From: Meira nashicola
Lineage: Eukaryota; Basidiomycota; Exobasidiomycetes; Exobasidiales; Brachybasidiaceae
Length of the DNA: 64,000 nucleotides
Assembly (NCBI GenBank): GCA_001600355.1
Contig: BCJU01000004.1
Coordinates: 124,001-188,000, forward strand
Direction: 5' to 3'
Shown: positions 19,801 through 27,269 of the stretch, one piece after another
How positions within the stretch are numbered: position 1 is the first letter of the stretch
Layout: every line of letters starts with the position of its first letter
Program-made: the position numbers and the translations under genes
Notes under the pieces: model-generated
What the model was told of the DNA's origin: nothing
The model's database searches: none
The model's input: only the letters and a program-made list of their open reading frames with translations

Positions 19801-20789
19801 GGAAAATGCCGTTATGCTTCTCTCATTCAGCCGTATTCGATTCAGTGGATCGTTATAAGCAAAGCGTACGAAACAAAGCCGTTTACTTGGATCAAGAAAA
19901 AGGAACGGATAATTGTAATTATTTAGCAAAAACGAATGGCTTGCAAAGCAAGAAACAGGTTGAAGAAGCAATCTTGAATAGTGAATTGATTACCGTCGGA
20001 AATGGATTCTTTTTAGGAACACCAATCTTATTTGCCCGTGATCGTCGTAAGAGATTACGTTGTCAAAAGTATAATCCTACCCGATTACAAACACCTGAAG
20101 GTGCTTTTGGATGGGGTGGTTGTATGGGAGCAGTGTATGGTGTAGAATCACCTGGAGGTTATCAATTAGTAGGTCGAACATTACCGTTTTGGAACACGTT
20201 TGGAACGGCAAAAGGTTTTACATCAGAACGTCCTTGGTTATTGGAAAGTTTTGATGTAGTTGATTTTTATCTTATGCAACCTGAAGAATTGGATAAAGCT
20301 TTAGCATCCTTTAAAGCCGGTCAATGGACGTGGGATGTAAATGAAGCAATATTTGATGTCGGAGAACAAGCTCGATTTGATAAAAAGGTTGCAAAAGAAG
20401 CAGAAGAATATGAACGCAAACAAGCTATTGCGATCGCTCAATGTGAAGAAGAAGAAGCAAAATCATTCGCTCAATGGAGAGCAGAAGAAGATGCGATTTT
20501 AGAAAAAAAGAAAGCTGCCGAAAAGAATGGTGTTCCTTCAAATAATGAATGGCAAAGTGATCCTGAAGTAACGATCAAGCTTATTGCACCATTAACTGCT
20601 TCTGTATGGAAACCTGCCATTATCGAAAAAAAGTATGATGAAGGTGATTCGGTAGCAATCTTAGAAGCAATGAAAACGGAAATTCCAATCAAAGCACCCG
20701 AACCTCTTGTTGTCAAATATGTCGTTGCTCCTGAAGGTGAAAGTGTGCAACCTGGCGATGTAGTCGCAGCCTGCACTCCTGCCAAATGA
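16899..20789 (+). CDS. Biotin carboxylase-KipA/PxpC-KipI/PxpB-biotinyl fusion (LamA/urea carboxylase-like)
   Basis: The 1296-aa protein, intronless, has these domains in order. Biotin carboxylase with ATP-grasp spans about residues 15-460 (VANRGEIAIRLIRC, KPSAGGGGMGL, HVEVQIFG, ECNTRIQVEH). A KipA/PxpC-like domain spans about 495-800 (SIQDGGRPSIGHGLPPSGPAD). A KipI/PxpB-like domain spans about 875-1130 (AAGDDGLLIEFGE, GAFGWGGCMGAVYG). A coiled charged linker leads to the biotinyl domain with ILEAMKTE, biotin site Lys1259. The order equals urea carboxylase, but no allophanate hydrolase (amidase) domain is attached. Together with the adjacent lamB this points to lactam/5-oxoproline-type ring opening rather than urea use; urea carboxylase remains the alternative. 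Confidence 0.9.
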   Translation: MTTGFAGSRGVFKPQQLHTVLVANRGEIAIRLIRCVHALGLKCVTIYTAEDEGAPHRAQGDIAVLLQGKEIDGKGYLDEDKIVEIAQEHKAQAILPGYGFLSERTSFADKVEKAGLIFVGPTAEVIDQLGLKHRAIELAQKAKVPCMPGSGLVSTFEDAKKAAHDHIGYPIILKPSAGGGGMGLTVCNSDDELERAFDAQMKRSLALFGNANCFVEKYVAKGHHVEVQIFGNGKGDVIHLGERECSIQRRFQKVIEEAPSPFVQKRSNPSDPNNLRKRMTACAKRFGQETKYRSAGTLEFLVDDETGEFYFLECNTRIQVEHCVTEEVWDVDIVALMLHQADAQLGKDGALSREQLEAIERDNPPSPLTWAIEARLYCENPLRNFDPSPGLLQQIDWKSDPKLHRIESWVQTGTRITQSYDPLLAKLIARGSDREEAYKNLISLLQKSHIYGPTNSDFLLAILLSSLFQSGETVTSFLKDERFSYTPKAFEVLDHGMSTSIQDGGRPSIGHGLPPSGPADKLSMRVANAIVGNQNDLTEALEITLSGPSLKFHTDAIVCLAGAPFSLSITSDVQKDVELEMYAAYKIKAGSTVKIGAMQSNANINGARAYLAIKGGLPKVPAYLGSKSTTASLGLGGHQGRDLRMGDVIFIDEQAVLSYKGSEYAPKAVFGPLPESIRHIQSLTTGKEIRQLFCLRGPFDDDEYITPAGREQLYDKPMTVSQNAARSGIRLSCEGGRLSWARKDGGQGGSHPSNMLEFGYSVLGLNWNGDTPVLLGVEGPDLGGLLISSTVISSEWRVGQLLPGMQIQFIPITYEQARELAEEQEVYINSIIEAVAQGKALTDVKPVKGQPQNLLHHIKLDSPILSQTSSGKESPTMILRAAGDDGLLIEFGEMVADMVIRSRVELMLRATKEKAHQGILYTDVNIRTLTIRFNPSILPRDDLIKLVQEIEKSLPQDITSVKIPYRVWKMPLCFSHSAVFDSVDRYKQSVRNKAVYLDQEKGTDNCNYLAKTNGLQSKKQVEEAILNSELITVGNGFFLGTPILFARDRRKRLRCQKYNPTRLQTPEGAFGWGGCMGAVYGVESPGGYQLVGRTLPFWNTFGTAKGFTSERPWLLESFDVVDFYLMQPEELDKALASFKAGQWTWDVNEAIFDVGEQARFDKKVAKEAEEYERKQAIAIAQCEEEEAKSFAQWRAEEDAILEKKKAAEKNGVPSNNEWQSDPEVTIKLIAPLTASVWKPAIIEKKYDEGDSVAILEAMKTEIPIKAPEPLVVKYVVAPEGESVQPGDVVAACTPAK

Positions 20790-21230
20790 TGCTAGCCCAA
20801 TTGTACATATGTAGTTTATATACTACTGACTTTACGAAATGATTTAATAAATGATGGCGTCACACTGGGTTTGAGACCTTTCTAAAACAAGCAATCGTTT
20901 CCTCGTATGCATAACTATTAAGGTTTTTATGAACTAAAATGATAATCTGGCATCAGATCATCTTTAGGTAGCCTAGGTATTTCTTTTAAAAGCTATACTC
21001 TTTCTTAGTAGAAATCGGTCTTTAAATATGAGTATAAAATGTTCTGACCCTTTTAAATTTCACAGAAAGATGGTTCCGGTTATTTTTTTGGCGTCAGCCA
21101 ATGTGCAGATAGAATGATAAAAATGATTTTATCTGCTGTCAATAGGAAAATAAATTCATTCATAGACTGTACAAAGAAGTACTTTGGTGTTTGTGATAGA
21201 ATCTATAGAATTATACAAGCATATCGCAGC
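20790..21230. other. 3' spacer between convergent genes
   Basis: AT-rich 441 bp between the end of the carboxylase fusion and the end of the acetyltransferase gene. No gene or marked structure seen. Confidence 0.55.
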
Positions 21231-22028
21231 CTAGAAGGGTACGGCACCTGATTTACCATCACGTTTACCCCTCTCTTCTTCTGGAACGCTTTTGAGTACA
21301 CGAGCCGGATTACCGACTGCGATTGACCAATCAGGTATATCTCTTGTAACAACGCTTCCAGCACCAATCGTACAGCCTTCACCAATACTAACGCCTGCCA
21401 TAACTGTTGTATTTCCACCAACCCATGTATTACTACCGATCGAAATGGGTAAAGCACGCTCATGACCAGTTTCACGTTCTAATACGGATGTACCATGTGT
21501 TGCGCTATATAGATGTACGTTTGGACCAAACAATACTCCATGACCAAGAGTGACTTTTGAAACGTCCAAGATTGTCGTATTAAAGTTACAATAAAAATCA
21601 CCTTCAAATTCGATATTACTACCATAATCACACCAAAAAGGTGGTTCGATAAAAATTCTTTTTGCTTTCGCAGAATCAATTTTGAAAAGTTTTTCAAGAA
21701 TTGAACGTCTTGTTTGATTACTGATATCATTAAAACCTTCAGTTTCATTTGCTGAAGTTGGACCTGGTTCTGATTGATTATATTGACGTAAAAGTCTTCT
21801 TGTCGTTATTCTTGTATCCACTAATGTTGGATCAGCAGCAATATATGGTAATCCTAATAAAGCACGTTCTTCCATAGTCATCGAGTCTAGCTTATCCTTG
21901 TACTTTTCATCTGCTTCTGCAAATTGTGAAGCAGCTGTCTTGACTTTTGTAGTCATGGCTGATGTTGATGGTTGCGGTACTGTCATTATGGTAAGAGAAG
22001 AGTAGATGGAAGAAGGGAAGAGGGACAT
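21231..22028 (-). CDS. Maltose/galactoside-type O-acetyltransferase (left-handed beta-helix)
   Basis: The 265-aa protein has an N-terminal maltose acetyltransferase cap (KYKDKLDSMTMEERALLGLP, about residues 42-61) followed by hexapeptide repeats forming a left-handed beta-helix. Characteristic blocks are IEPPFWCDYGSNIEFEGDFY, LFGPNVHLYSATH, ISIGSNTWVGGNTTVMAGV, IGEGCTIGAGSVVTRDIP and GNPARVLK. The family transfers acetyl from acetyl-CoA to sugar hydroxyls, with the His in SATH as the likely catalytic base. ATG 22028 is the longest start, but ATG 21986 (residue 15) has a better context and may be used. A TATA-like GGTATAAAT lies just upstream, near 22046-22054 on the minus strand. Confidence 0.88.
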   Translation of the reverse strand: MSLFPSSIYSSLTIMTVPQPSTSAMTTKVKTAASQFAEADEKYKDKLDSMTMEERALLGLPYIAADPTLVDTRITTRRLLRQYNQSEPGPTSANETEGFNDISNQTRRSILEKLFKIDSAKAKRIFIEPPFWCDYGSNIEFEGDFYCNFNTTILDVSKVTLGHGVLFGPNVHLYSATHGTSVLERETGHERALPISIGSNTWVGGNTTVMAGVSIGEGCTIGAGSVVTRDIPDWSIAVGNPARVLKSVPEEERGKRDGKSGAVPF

Positions 22029-22389
22029 GAAAGAACTAGCTAGCCAATTTATACCTCTTCAATCAAGAAGAATGCAAAGACACTACAAATAGTTTAATTT
22101 TTTACGGCACATTAGCAGAGCAAGGAAACGCGCATATTTACTCCGAGAACACACCGAGATAAGCGTGCGGAGTGCATACACAGAACAACACCTTCATTCG
22201 GACATCCGAGAAAAGCTAGACTCCGGAAAGCAACACATGTGATGATATCAATAGAGACGTTACCGACATCTCATCATCCTTGGTTCAGGGGTTCAGCTGA
22301 TATTGAGCCGGTTTCCGAATACCGAGTGAGACACAGAGTGTATTATTAGGAAGTAGCGGTAAATACATTCATTCTAACTGTCCATGTTT
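22029..22389. other. Intergenic, acetyltransferase promoter
   Basis: The 361 bp hold the TATA-like site next to the acetyltransferase start and an ATAAGCGTG motif at 22159-22167. No gene seen. Confidence 0.5.
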
Positions 22390-23994
22390 CTAGAAAAAGT
22401 ACTTTGTTAAACCCATTACGTTTTCAGGATCATATCGTTTTTGTAATCGTTTAAGCTTTTCCCAATTCTCTTTACCAAATAAACCTTCAGGCGTTCTATC
22501 TGCTTGAGCATAATTAGGATAAGCTGGATATTGTGATAAATCTTGTCCTTCATCTATAGCTATTTGACGTAATCGATCGATCATAAAACGTGCAGTTGTG
22601 GTAAAATAATCATCATCTCTTGCATTTTTCCAATAAAATAATAAAATAATAGGCATAGGACTATTATGGTATGGATAAACGCCTTGCGTTTCTTTGAATT
22701 GAGCACCCCAACCTTGTTGAAAAGGTTCAACGGCAATACTTAAAATCGATTGTGAAAGTGGCATAAATCTACCATTGATAAACCATTTCCTGCCATATTC
22801 GTGACTTAAATCTGCAGCCGCATTCAACAAAGAAACTGATTGAAAATGTTGAAAATTTTGTTCATCCATCAAAGATCTTTGATTTGCATGCATTTCCGTA
22901 TATGATGTTCCAACCGAATCTGCAAATGAAGTTGGACCCCATGAATCTGACCATGCTTTTCCAACTCTTTCAACATCGAATTCCGAGAATATCGATCCAG
23001 GATCTTGATGAGGATAATAGACTTGCAAGCAAATAATACTGATAAATTTGTACGCAACACCATACGAAATGATCACTTGAGCGCCAGGATCGGTGTTGTT
23101 ACTTAAAAAGTTTACCATTGCTTGATTTATAAGCTTTCTACGTGAATGCGGATAAATTCTCATTCCTCCATAAACCATTTTTGCTTGTTCATGAGTTTGT
23201 AATCGCCATCGGAAAACGATACCAAATTTATTTCCTCCTCCCCTTAAAGCCCAAAATAGATCAGGATCATTTCTATAAGAAACTGTTTTAATTTCGCCTT
23301 GTGGTGTAACAAGTTCAGCTTCCAATGCAGTGTTTACAGTCATTCCATGCGAGTTTGTAGACCAACCCATTCCACCACCACCTGCTAAAAATCCACCTAC
23401 ACCAACTGATTGTGTTCTTCCGCCAACGACTTGAACGCCTGTTCCATCTAAGATTCGATAAACTTCATACCATGTTAATCCTGGTCCAACATCTATATAT
23501 GATTTGTCCTCACTCAATTTGAGATCTTTGAATTGTCGCATATCAATCTGTAAGCCACCTGCAGTAGAACTGAAACCGATATTACTATGATGTTGACCAC
23601 TTGAAACGGCAAAAGGTAAACGATGTTCACCGATCAATTTCAATAATCTTTGTAAACCATTCGAACGTGTTGGAACGGCAACACAAGCAGGTCTTAATGC
23701 AGTTTGTTTGAAATAACGTACTCTACTTGCAATGTACGATTTTGAACCTGGTAACCAAATTTCAGTTTTTGTTTCTTGAACTTCTGATGATAATTCTTTA
23801 CAGATTTCTTGCATTTTCGCATTTATTGGTTCAGATGTCCAATCTTCGTATAATGGCATCAATCGACCTGAAAGAAGGTATGCTAGAATTCCAATCAAAA
23901 TCACATGCCACATACGTATCTTGACAGAGTGGCTTCGGCCATCACCACAACTCGGCCCCTTGGTAGACGTTTCCACCACCTTTGTCATCGTCAT
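22390..23994 (-). CDS. Membrane-anchored FAD-linked oxidase (BBE-like)
   Basis: The 534-aa protein has a PCMH-type FAD-binding domain (about residues 95-270: PACVAVPTRSNGLQRLLKL, FAVSSGQHHSNIGF, YIDVGPGLTWYEVYRIL, VGVGGFLAGGGGMGW, DLFWALRGGGNKFGIVFRW). A C-terminal berberine-bridge-enzyme signature follows (ENWEKLKRLQKRYDPENV). A hydrophobic segment at about residues 29-46 suggests a membrane anchor, where many relatives have a cleaved signal peptide. Relatives oxidise sugars, alkaloids or other alcohols with O2, giving H2O2; the substrate is unknown. ATG 23994 is used because the frame's further opening to 24027 begins with TTG. Confidence 0.85.
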   Translation of the reverse strand: MTMTKVVETSTKGPSCGDGRSHSVKIRMWHVILIGILAYLLSGRLMPLYEDWTSEPINAKMQEICKELSSEVQETKTEIWLPGSKSYIASRVRYFKQTALRPACVAVPTRSNGLQRLLKLIGEHRLPFAVSSGQHHSNIGFSSTAGGLQIDMRQFKDLKLSEDKSYIDVGPGLTWYEVYRILDGTGVQVVGGRTQSVGVGGFLAGGGGMGWSTNSHGMTVNTALEAELVTPQGEIKTVSYRNDPDLFWALRGGGNKFGIVFRWRLQTHEQAKMVYGGMRIYPHSRRKLINQAMVNFLSNNTDPGAQVIISYGVAYKFISIICLQVYYPHQDPGSIFSEFDVERVGKAWSDSWGPTSFADSVGTSYTEMHANQRSLMDEQNFQHFQSVSLLNAAADLSHEYGRKWFINGRFMPLSQSILSIAVEPFQQGWGAQFKETQGVYPYHNSPMPIILLFYWKNARDDDYFTTTARFMIDRLRQIAIDEGQDLSQYPAYPNYAQADRTPEGLFGKENWEKLKRLQKRYDPENVMGLTKYFF

Positions 23995-24027
23995 CTTTTC
24001 TTGCTGCTTTGGGATGGACGATGACAA

Positions 24028-24450
24028 TTCCTTTCAAAAGAGGGAGAGAGAGATCAAAGTATCATCTTTTTGATTGGGTGAGGGATAGGGGGGTCGGGGT
24101 TGGGGGTTCGTGCATAGAGGCAAATCAAAAAAGTTTGCGAGGCGTATTTATCAGCAACCGCAAGTATATGAATGTATGAGAGGACCCTACTTGTATTGTT
24201 TCTTTTTACACGCATGCATACATGCATACATCTTGCTTCGGGTCCCTGAAACGTAGGTAACACACCAATACTGGATCGACAGATCCCCTTTACGGTACGG
24301 GCATAAGCTAATCAAAAGCTAATCAAATAACCTTATTTTTTGATCTATTCTATGCACGCGCTGATTGGGGTGAAGCAGCACATGTTCGCGCATAAGAATA
24401 GTGTCAAAGAATGCAATTCAAATCTATGTACAAGAAATGACAATCTTTCC
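24028..24450. other. Intergenic region with a G-rich tract
   Basis: Upstream of the FAD oxidase. It holds five G-runs at 24076-24106 (possible G-quadruplex) and a GCATGCATACATGCATAC repeat at 24212-24229. No gene seen. Confidence 0.5.
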
Positions 24451-25098
24451 CTAAAGATGCTCTTCGACCAAATTCTTGTCTAACCATTCAATCCATTGAT
24501 CTGTTGTAAAGCTTGAAGATATACTATTTTCAATTGCACCATTAAAAACGACAGTGGGAGTAACATGAACGCCAGTTAATCTGTTTGTTTTTACCATATA
24601 TTTTACATCATTCGTTACGCCATTACCGATATTCAAAGATCCATCTTTGGCCGGTTGATCGGAAATATGAAGCAGGTCATACACTCTTTTTCCATCAACG
24701 CCAATTTCTCCTGCTAAATCTGATAATCTTTTATAAGTTTGATTTCTTGTTTCATTCACTACATTCACATCAAAGTACTCTTTTTGTCTATTGAATAAAA
24801 GAGTACTAAAATCGATAAATTTATTTGGTTGAATTTGCATAACTGCTGCTGCTGCTTCATGTACTAAAGTTGAAGATGGATGCCAAGGTTGAATATGTTG
24901 ACGTAAGATAAAACGTACTTTACCTGCATACTTTTTATCATTTTGAACTTTTTGTAAAATTTCTCCATTGTTTAATGTTGTCCACATCTTTGCACTGAAT
25001 GGACAAACATAATCCAAATACAGTTCAATCGTATTTGGTGATCGGAATGCTCCAACAGCTTGAACAACTTGAGCTGCAAATTTAGGTGTTACTGACAT
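24451..25098 (-). CDS. Thioredoxin-fold DsbA-like protein
   Basis: The 215-aa protein has a DsbA/thioredoxin-like fold: beta strand plus active-site position LYLDYVCPFSAKMW (about residues 27-40), a helical insertion (about 70-150), and the cis-proline loop GVHVTPTVVFNG. The active site reads CPFS, with only one cysteine, so classical dithiol oxidoreductase activity is unlikely. A glutathione-dependent or structural role, as in 2-hydroxychromene isomerase-like or FrnE-like proteins, is more plausible. It has no signal peptide and is probably cytosolic. The start is ATG 25098 and the gene is intronless. Confidence 0.75.
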   Translation of the reverse strand: MSVTPKFAAQVVQAVGAFRSPNTIELYLDYVCPFSAKMWTTLNNGEILQKVQNDKKYAGKVRFILRQHIQPWHPSSTLVHEAAAAVMQIQPNKFIDFSTLLFNRQKEYFDVNVVNETRNQTYKRLSDLAGEIGVDGKRVYDLLHISDQPAKDGSLNIGNGVTNDVKYMVKTNRLTGVHVTPTVVFNGAIENSISSSFTTDQWIEWLDKNLVEEHL

Positions 25099-25605
25099 CT
25101 TGTTTGTGTTGGTATAAAGAGAAGAAGTGAGAAAACACGAAAGCTAAACATTTATTCTAGCATTTGTGGAGGGCTAGATCACGCAATAAGGTCGGGGACA
25201 AAAGGTGACAGCCGTCTTACGTGTTTTATTGGAAAAGTCATAACATGGCAAACCCTAATATACACTTGCTAGAATGCTAATGATCATTAGTTATATTTGA
25301 AAGATTTAATGGATCTGCTTCTATAGATTGCATTCGAATGTTAATCAAAGGAAGAGAAATGATTATATAAGATTCGGCGCCTTTCATTTCTCAGCATTTG
25401 CGGCGCTAATTGTAAAGGGTCTGCATACAATTATTATTACCTATGCGTACGCCATCCCTGAGTGCATACATTCTAAGAAAGGCGGGGTACATGTCAGATT
25501 GTGTAAGCAAGGTTGAAATGTCAATTTGACTTTCAAAATGCTGTCAAGAGGATACTTTACTCTTACTTTCATCAACAACACCTTTATTTATCAAAGTGAT
25601 TCAAG
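25099..25605. other. Divergent promoter region
   Basis: 507 bp between the DsbA-like gene (minus) and the small repeat protein gene (plus). No supported gene. Confidence 0.5.
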
Positions 25606-25929
25606 ATGCCAGGAAAATCAAATGATCAATTAAAAAAAGAACATTCAGAAATCAAACATAAACCTGAAGAATTAAAAGATACAGATGTTGAAGATGAATA
25701 CAAAGAAGGTCAAAAGCCAGGATTTCGTAAACAAATCGGAAGTGTTGCAACTGGAACAGGTAGTGGAGAAGCAGCATCATCAACTTCACCTCCAACAAAT
25801 AAACAATTAGAACAATCACAAAAACAAGAAAAAATGAAACCTGAAGAACTTAAAGATACAGATGTTGAAGATGAATTTAAAGAACAAGATGGAAAGTTCA
25901 AAAAGAATAATGGTAAAGCAAGATTGTGA
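25606..25929 (+). CDS. Small hydrophilic protein with duplicated KPEELKDTDVEDE motif
   Basis: The 107-aa protein is very polar, without Cys, Trp or membrane segments, and predicted disordered. The motif KPEELKDTDVEDE[Y/F]KE occurs twice, at residues 19-34 and 78-93, separated by a Gly/Ser/Thr-rich linker (GSVATGTGSGEAASSTSPPT). The two copies are nearly identical in DNA as well, suggesting a recent internal duplication or strong constraint. I do not recognise the family. Composition resembles hydrophilin-like stress proteins, or a motif docking to a partner, but this is inference. It is intronless with a clear ATG at 25606. Confidence 0.65.
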   Translation: MPGKSNDQLKKEHSEIKHKPEELKDTDVEDEYKEGQKPGFRKQIGSVATGTGSGEAASSTSPPTNKQLEQSQKQEKMKPEELKDTDVEDEFKEQDGKFKKNNGKARL

Positions 25930-26207
25930 TGAAAAAACACATTATTAATTCATAGTCATTCTTGCTACCACTGTAGAATACAGCCTATACATGTCACGGC
26001 ATATTTATATGACATAAGCTTAGACTTGATCCTCCACAAATGCATACATAGAGCGGGGTAAGAAAAAATGACGCGTTTGTCAGCCCCTTCGGTATGACGC
26101 ATTAATTTGAAAAATTAGAAGAAATTGGAATTTTTCCCCCCACAAAAAAGTTTCCTATACCTCTTTGTGCACTTTTTACCATCATTCGCTTTGAATGCTT
26201 GCACAAG

Positions 26208-26996
26208 ATGATCATCAGAAGAGCTGGTAACTCTGTGAAGTTATCATTTATGTGTAAAACGAGATCTTTTCATTTATCGAGTGGTAGAAATGCACCAAGA
26301 CCTTCCAGTAAAATCAACACAAAAACACAACCTACTTCTGTCAGAATACCATTTGAGAATGGTAACGAATGGTCTAACACAGTCGGAAATACAGCGATCG
26401 CATTAGCGTCTTTATTGGCAGCGACATGTCTACTAAACACAAACACCCACGAATTAAAAGCAGAAGCTAAACAAAACAAAGGTGGTACTAGTCCGTCAAC
26501 AAAATATTCAAAAGATGACGTCAGTCTTTTATGCTTGATCGGTTTTCCAGAAAGTGGAAAGACTACACAAGTTGAAAATTTGGAAAATAGATGGGGAAAA
26601 GATGGTTGGAAAGCGATCAAGAATGTTGACAGTTTAGAAAAATTAGAACAAGCAATCGAAGAATCACGTAAGAATAATAAAGGCAAACAGTCATCCTTAT
26701 TAATCGATGGATTTCCTAGAAATTGGGAAGAAGCAAAAGAAGTAGAAAAAAAATTATGTGAAATTTTTGCTTTCGCTTATTTTCATATGGATGAAGATGA
26801 ATGGACTAAAAGAACGGGAAAAAATAAAAATGAATATCAAAAGATTGAAAAGAATCTTAAATCCCTTCGTGAAAATCCTCGTGAGAAAGGTAACATTCTT
26901 GAAATCGTTGCAGGTTGGCCAAAAGATGAAGTTTGGGAAATGGTAGAAGCAAAAATTGAGCAAATCATTGAATTGAGAGAGATGGGAGAATTATAA
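26208..26996 (+). CDS. Divergent adenylate/nucleoside-monophosphate kinase-like protein, probably mitochondrial
   Basis: The 262-aa protein has a basic, Ser/Arg-rich N-terminus (IIRRAGNSVKLSF, TRSFHLSSGRN) typical of a mitochondrial presequence and a hydrophobic stretch at about residues 60-78 (GNTAIALASLLAATCLL). A kinase-like domain follows with P-loop GFPESGKTTQ and the adenylate-kinase signature LLIDGFPRN. The part between these motifs is shorter than usual, and the conserved LID/arginine segment is not evident (it reads DEWTKRTGKNKNEYQKIEKN). Catalytic activity is therefore doubtful. The start is ATG 26208. An out-of-frame upstream ATG at 26195 opens a 12-codon ORF that overlaps it. Confidence 0.65.
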   Translation: MIIRRAGNSVKLSFMCKTRSFHLSSGRNAPRPSSKINTKTQPTSVRIPFENGNEWSNTVGNTAIALASLLAATCLLNTNTHELKAEAKQNKGGTSPSTKYSKDDVSLLCLIGFPESGKTTQVENLENRWGKDGWKAIKNVDSLEKLEQAIEESRKNNKGKQSSLLIDGFPRNWEEAKEVEKKLCEIFAFAYFHMDEDEWTKRTGKNKNEYQKIEKNLKSLRENPREKGNILEIVAGWPKDEVWEMVEAKIEQIIELREMGEL

Positions 26997-27269
26997 GACT
27001 CGATATTATATCATAACATTCTGTACATAATCACACACATACTGTATCCTTTCATCAATACATACAATTCTGTTGAGAAGAATAACGCAGCATTCATTCG
27101 CGCTTCTCTAGTTTATATCAACGCGGGGGAATTTGATAATGCAAAGGGAATAGTCGCCGGTCTTATACAGCATGCATACGTGCATGGCTTATTTTTACTC
27201 CACCTTGCGAATATTATGCCAGTTTGATTTCGCACCATCACCTTGCCTCACACACAGATAACAAACACA

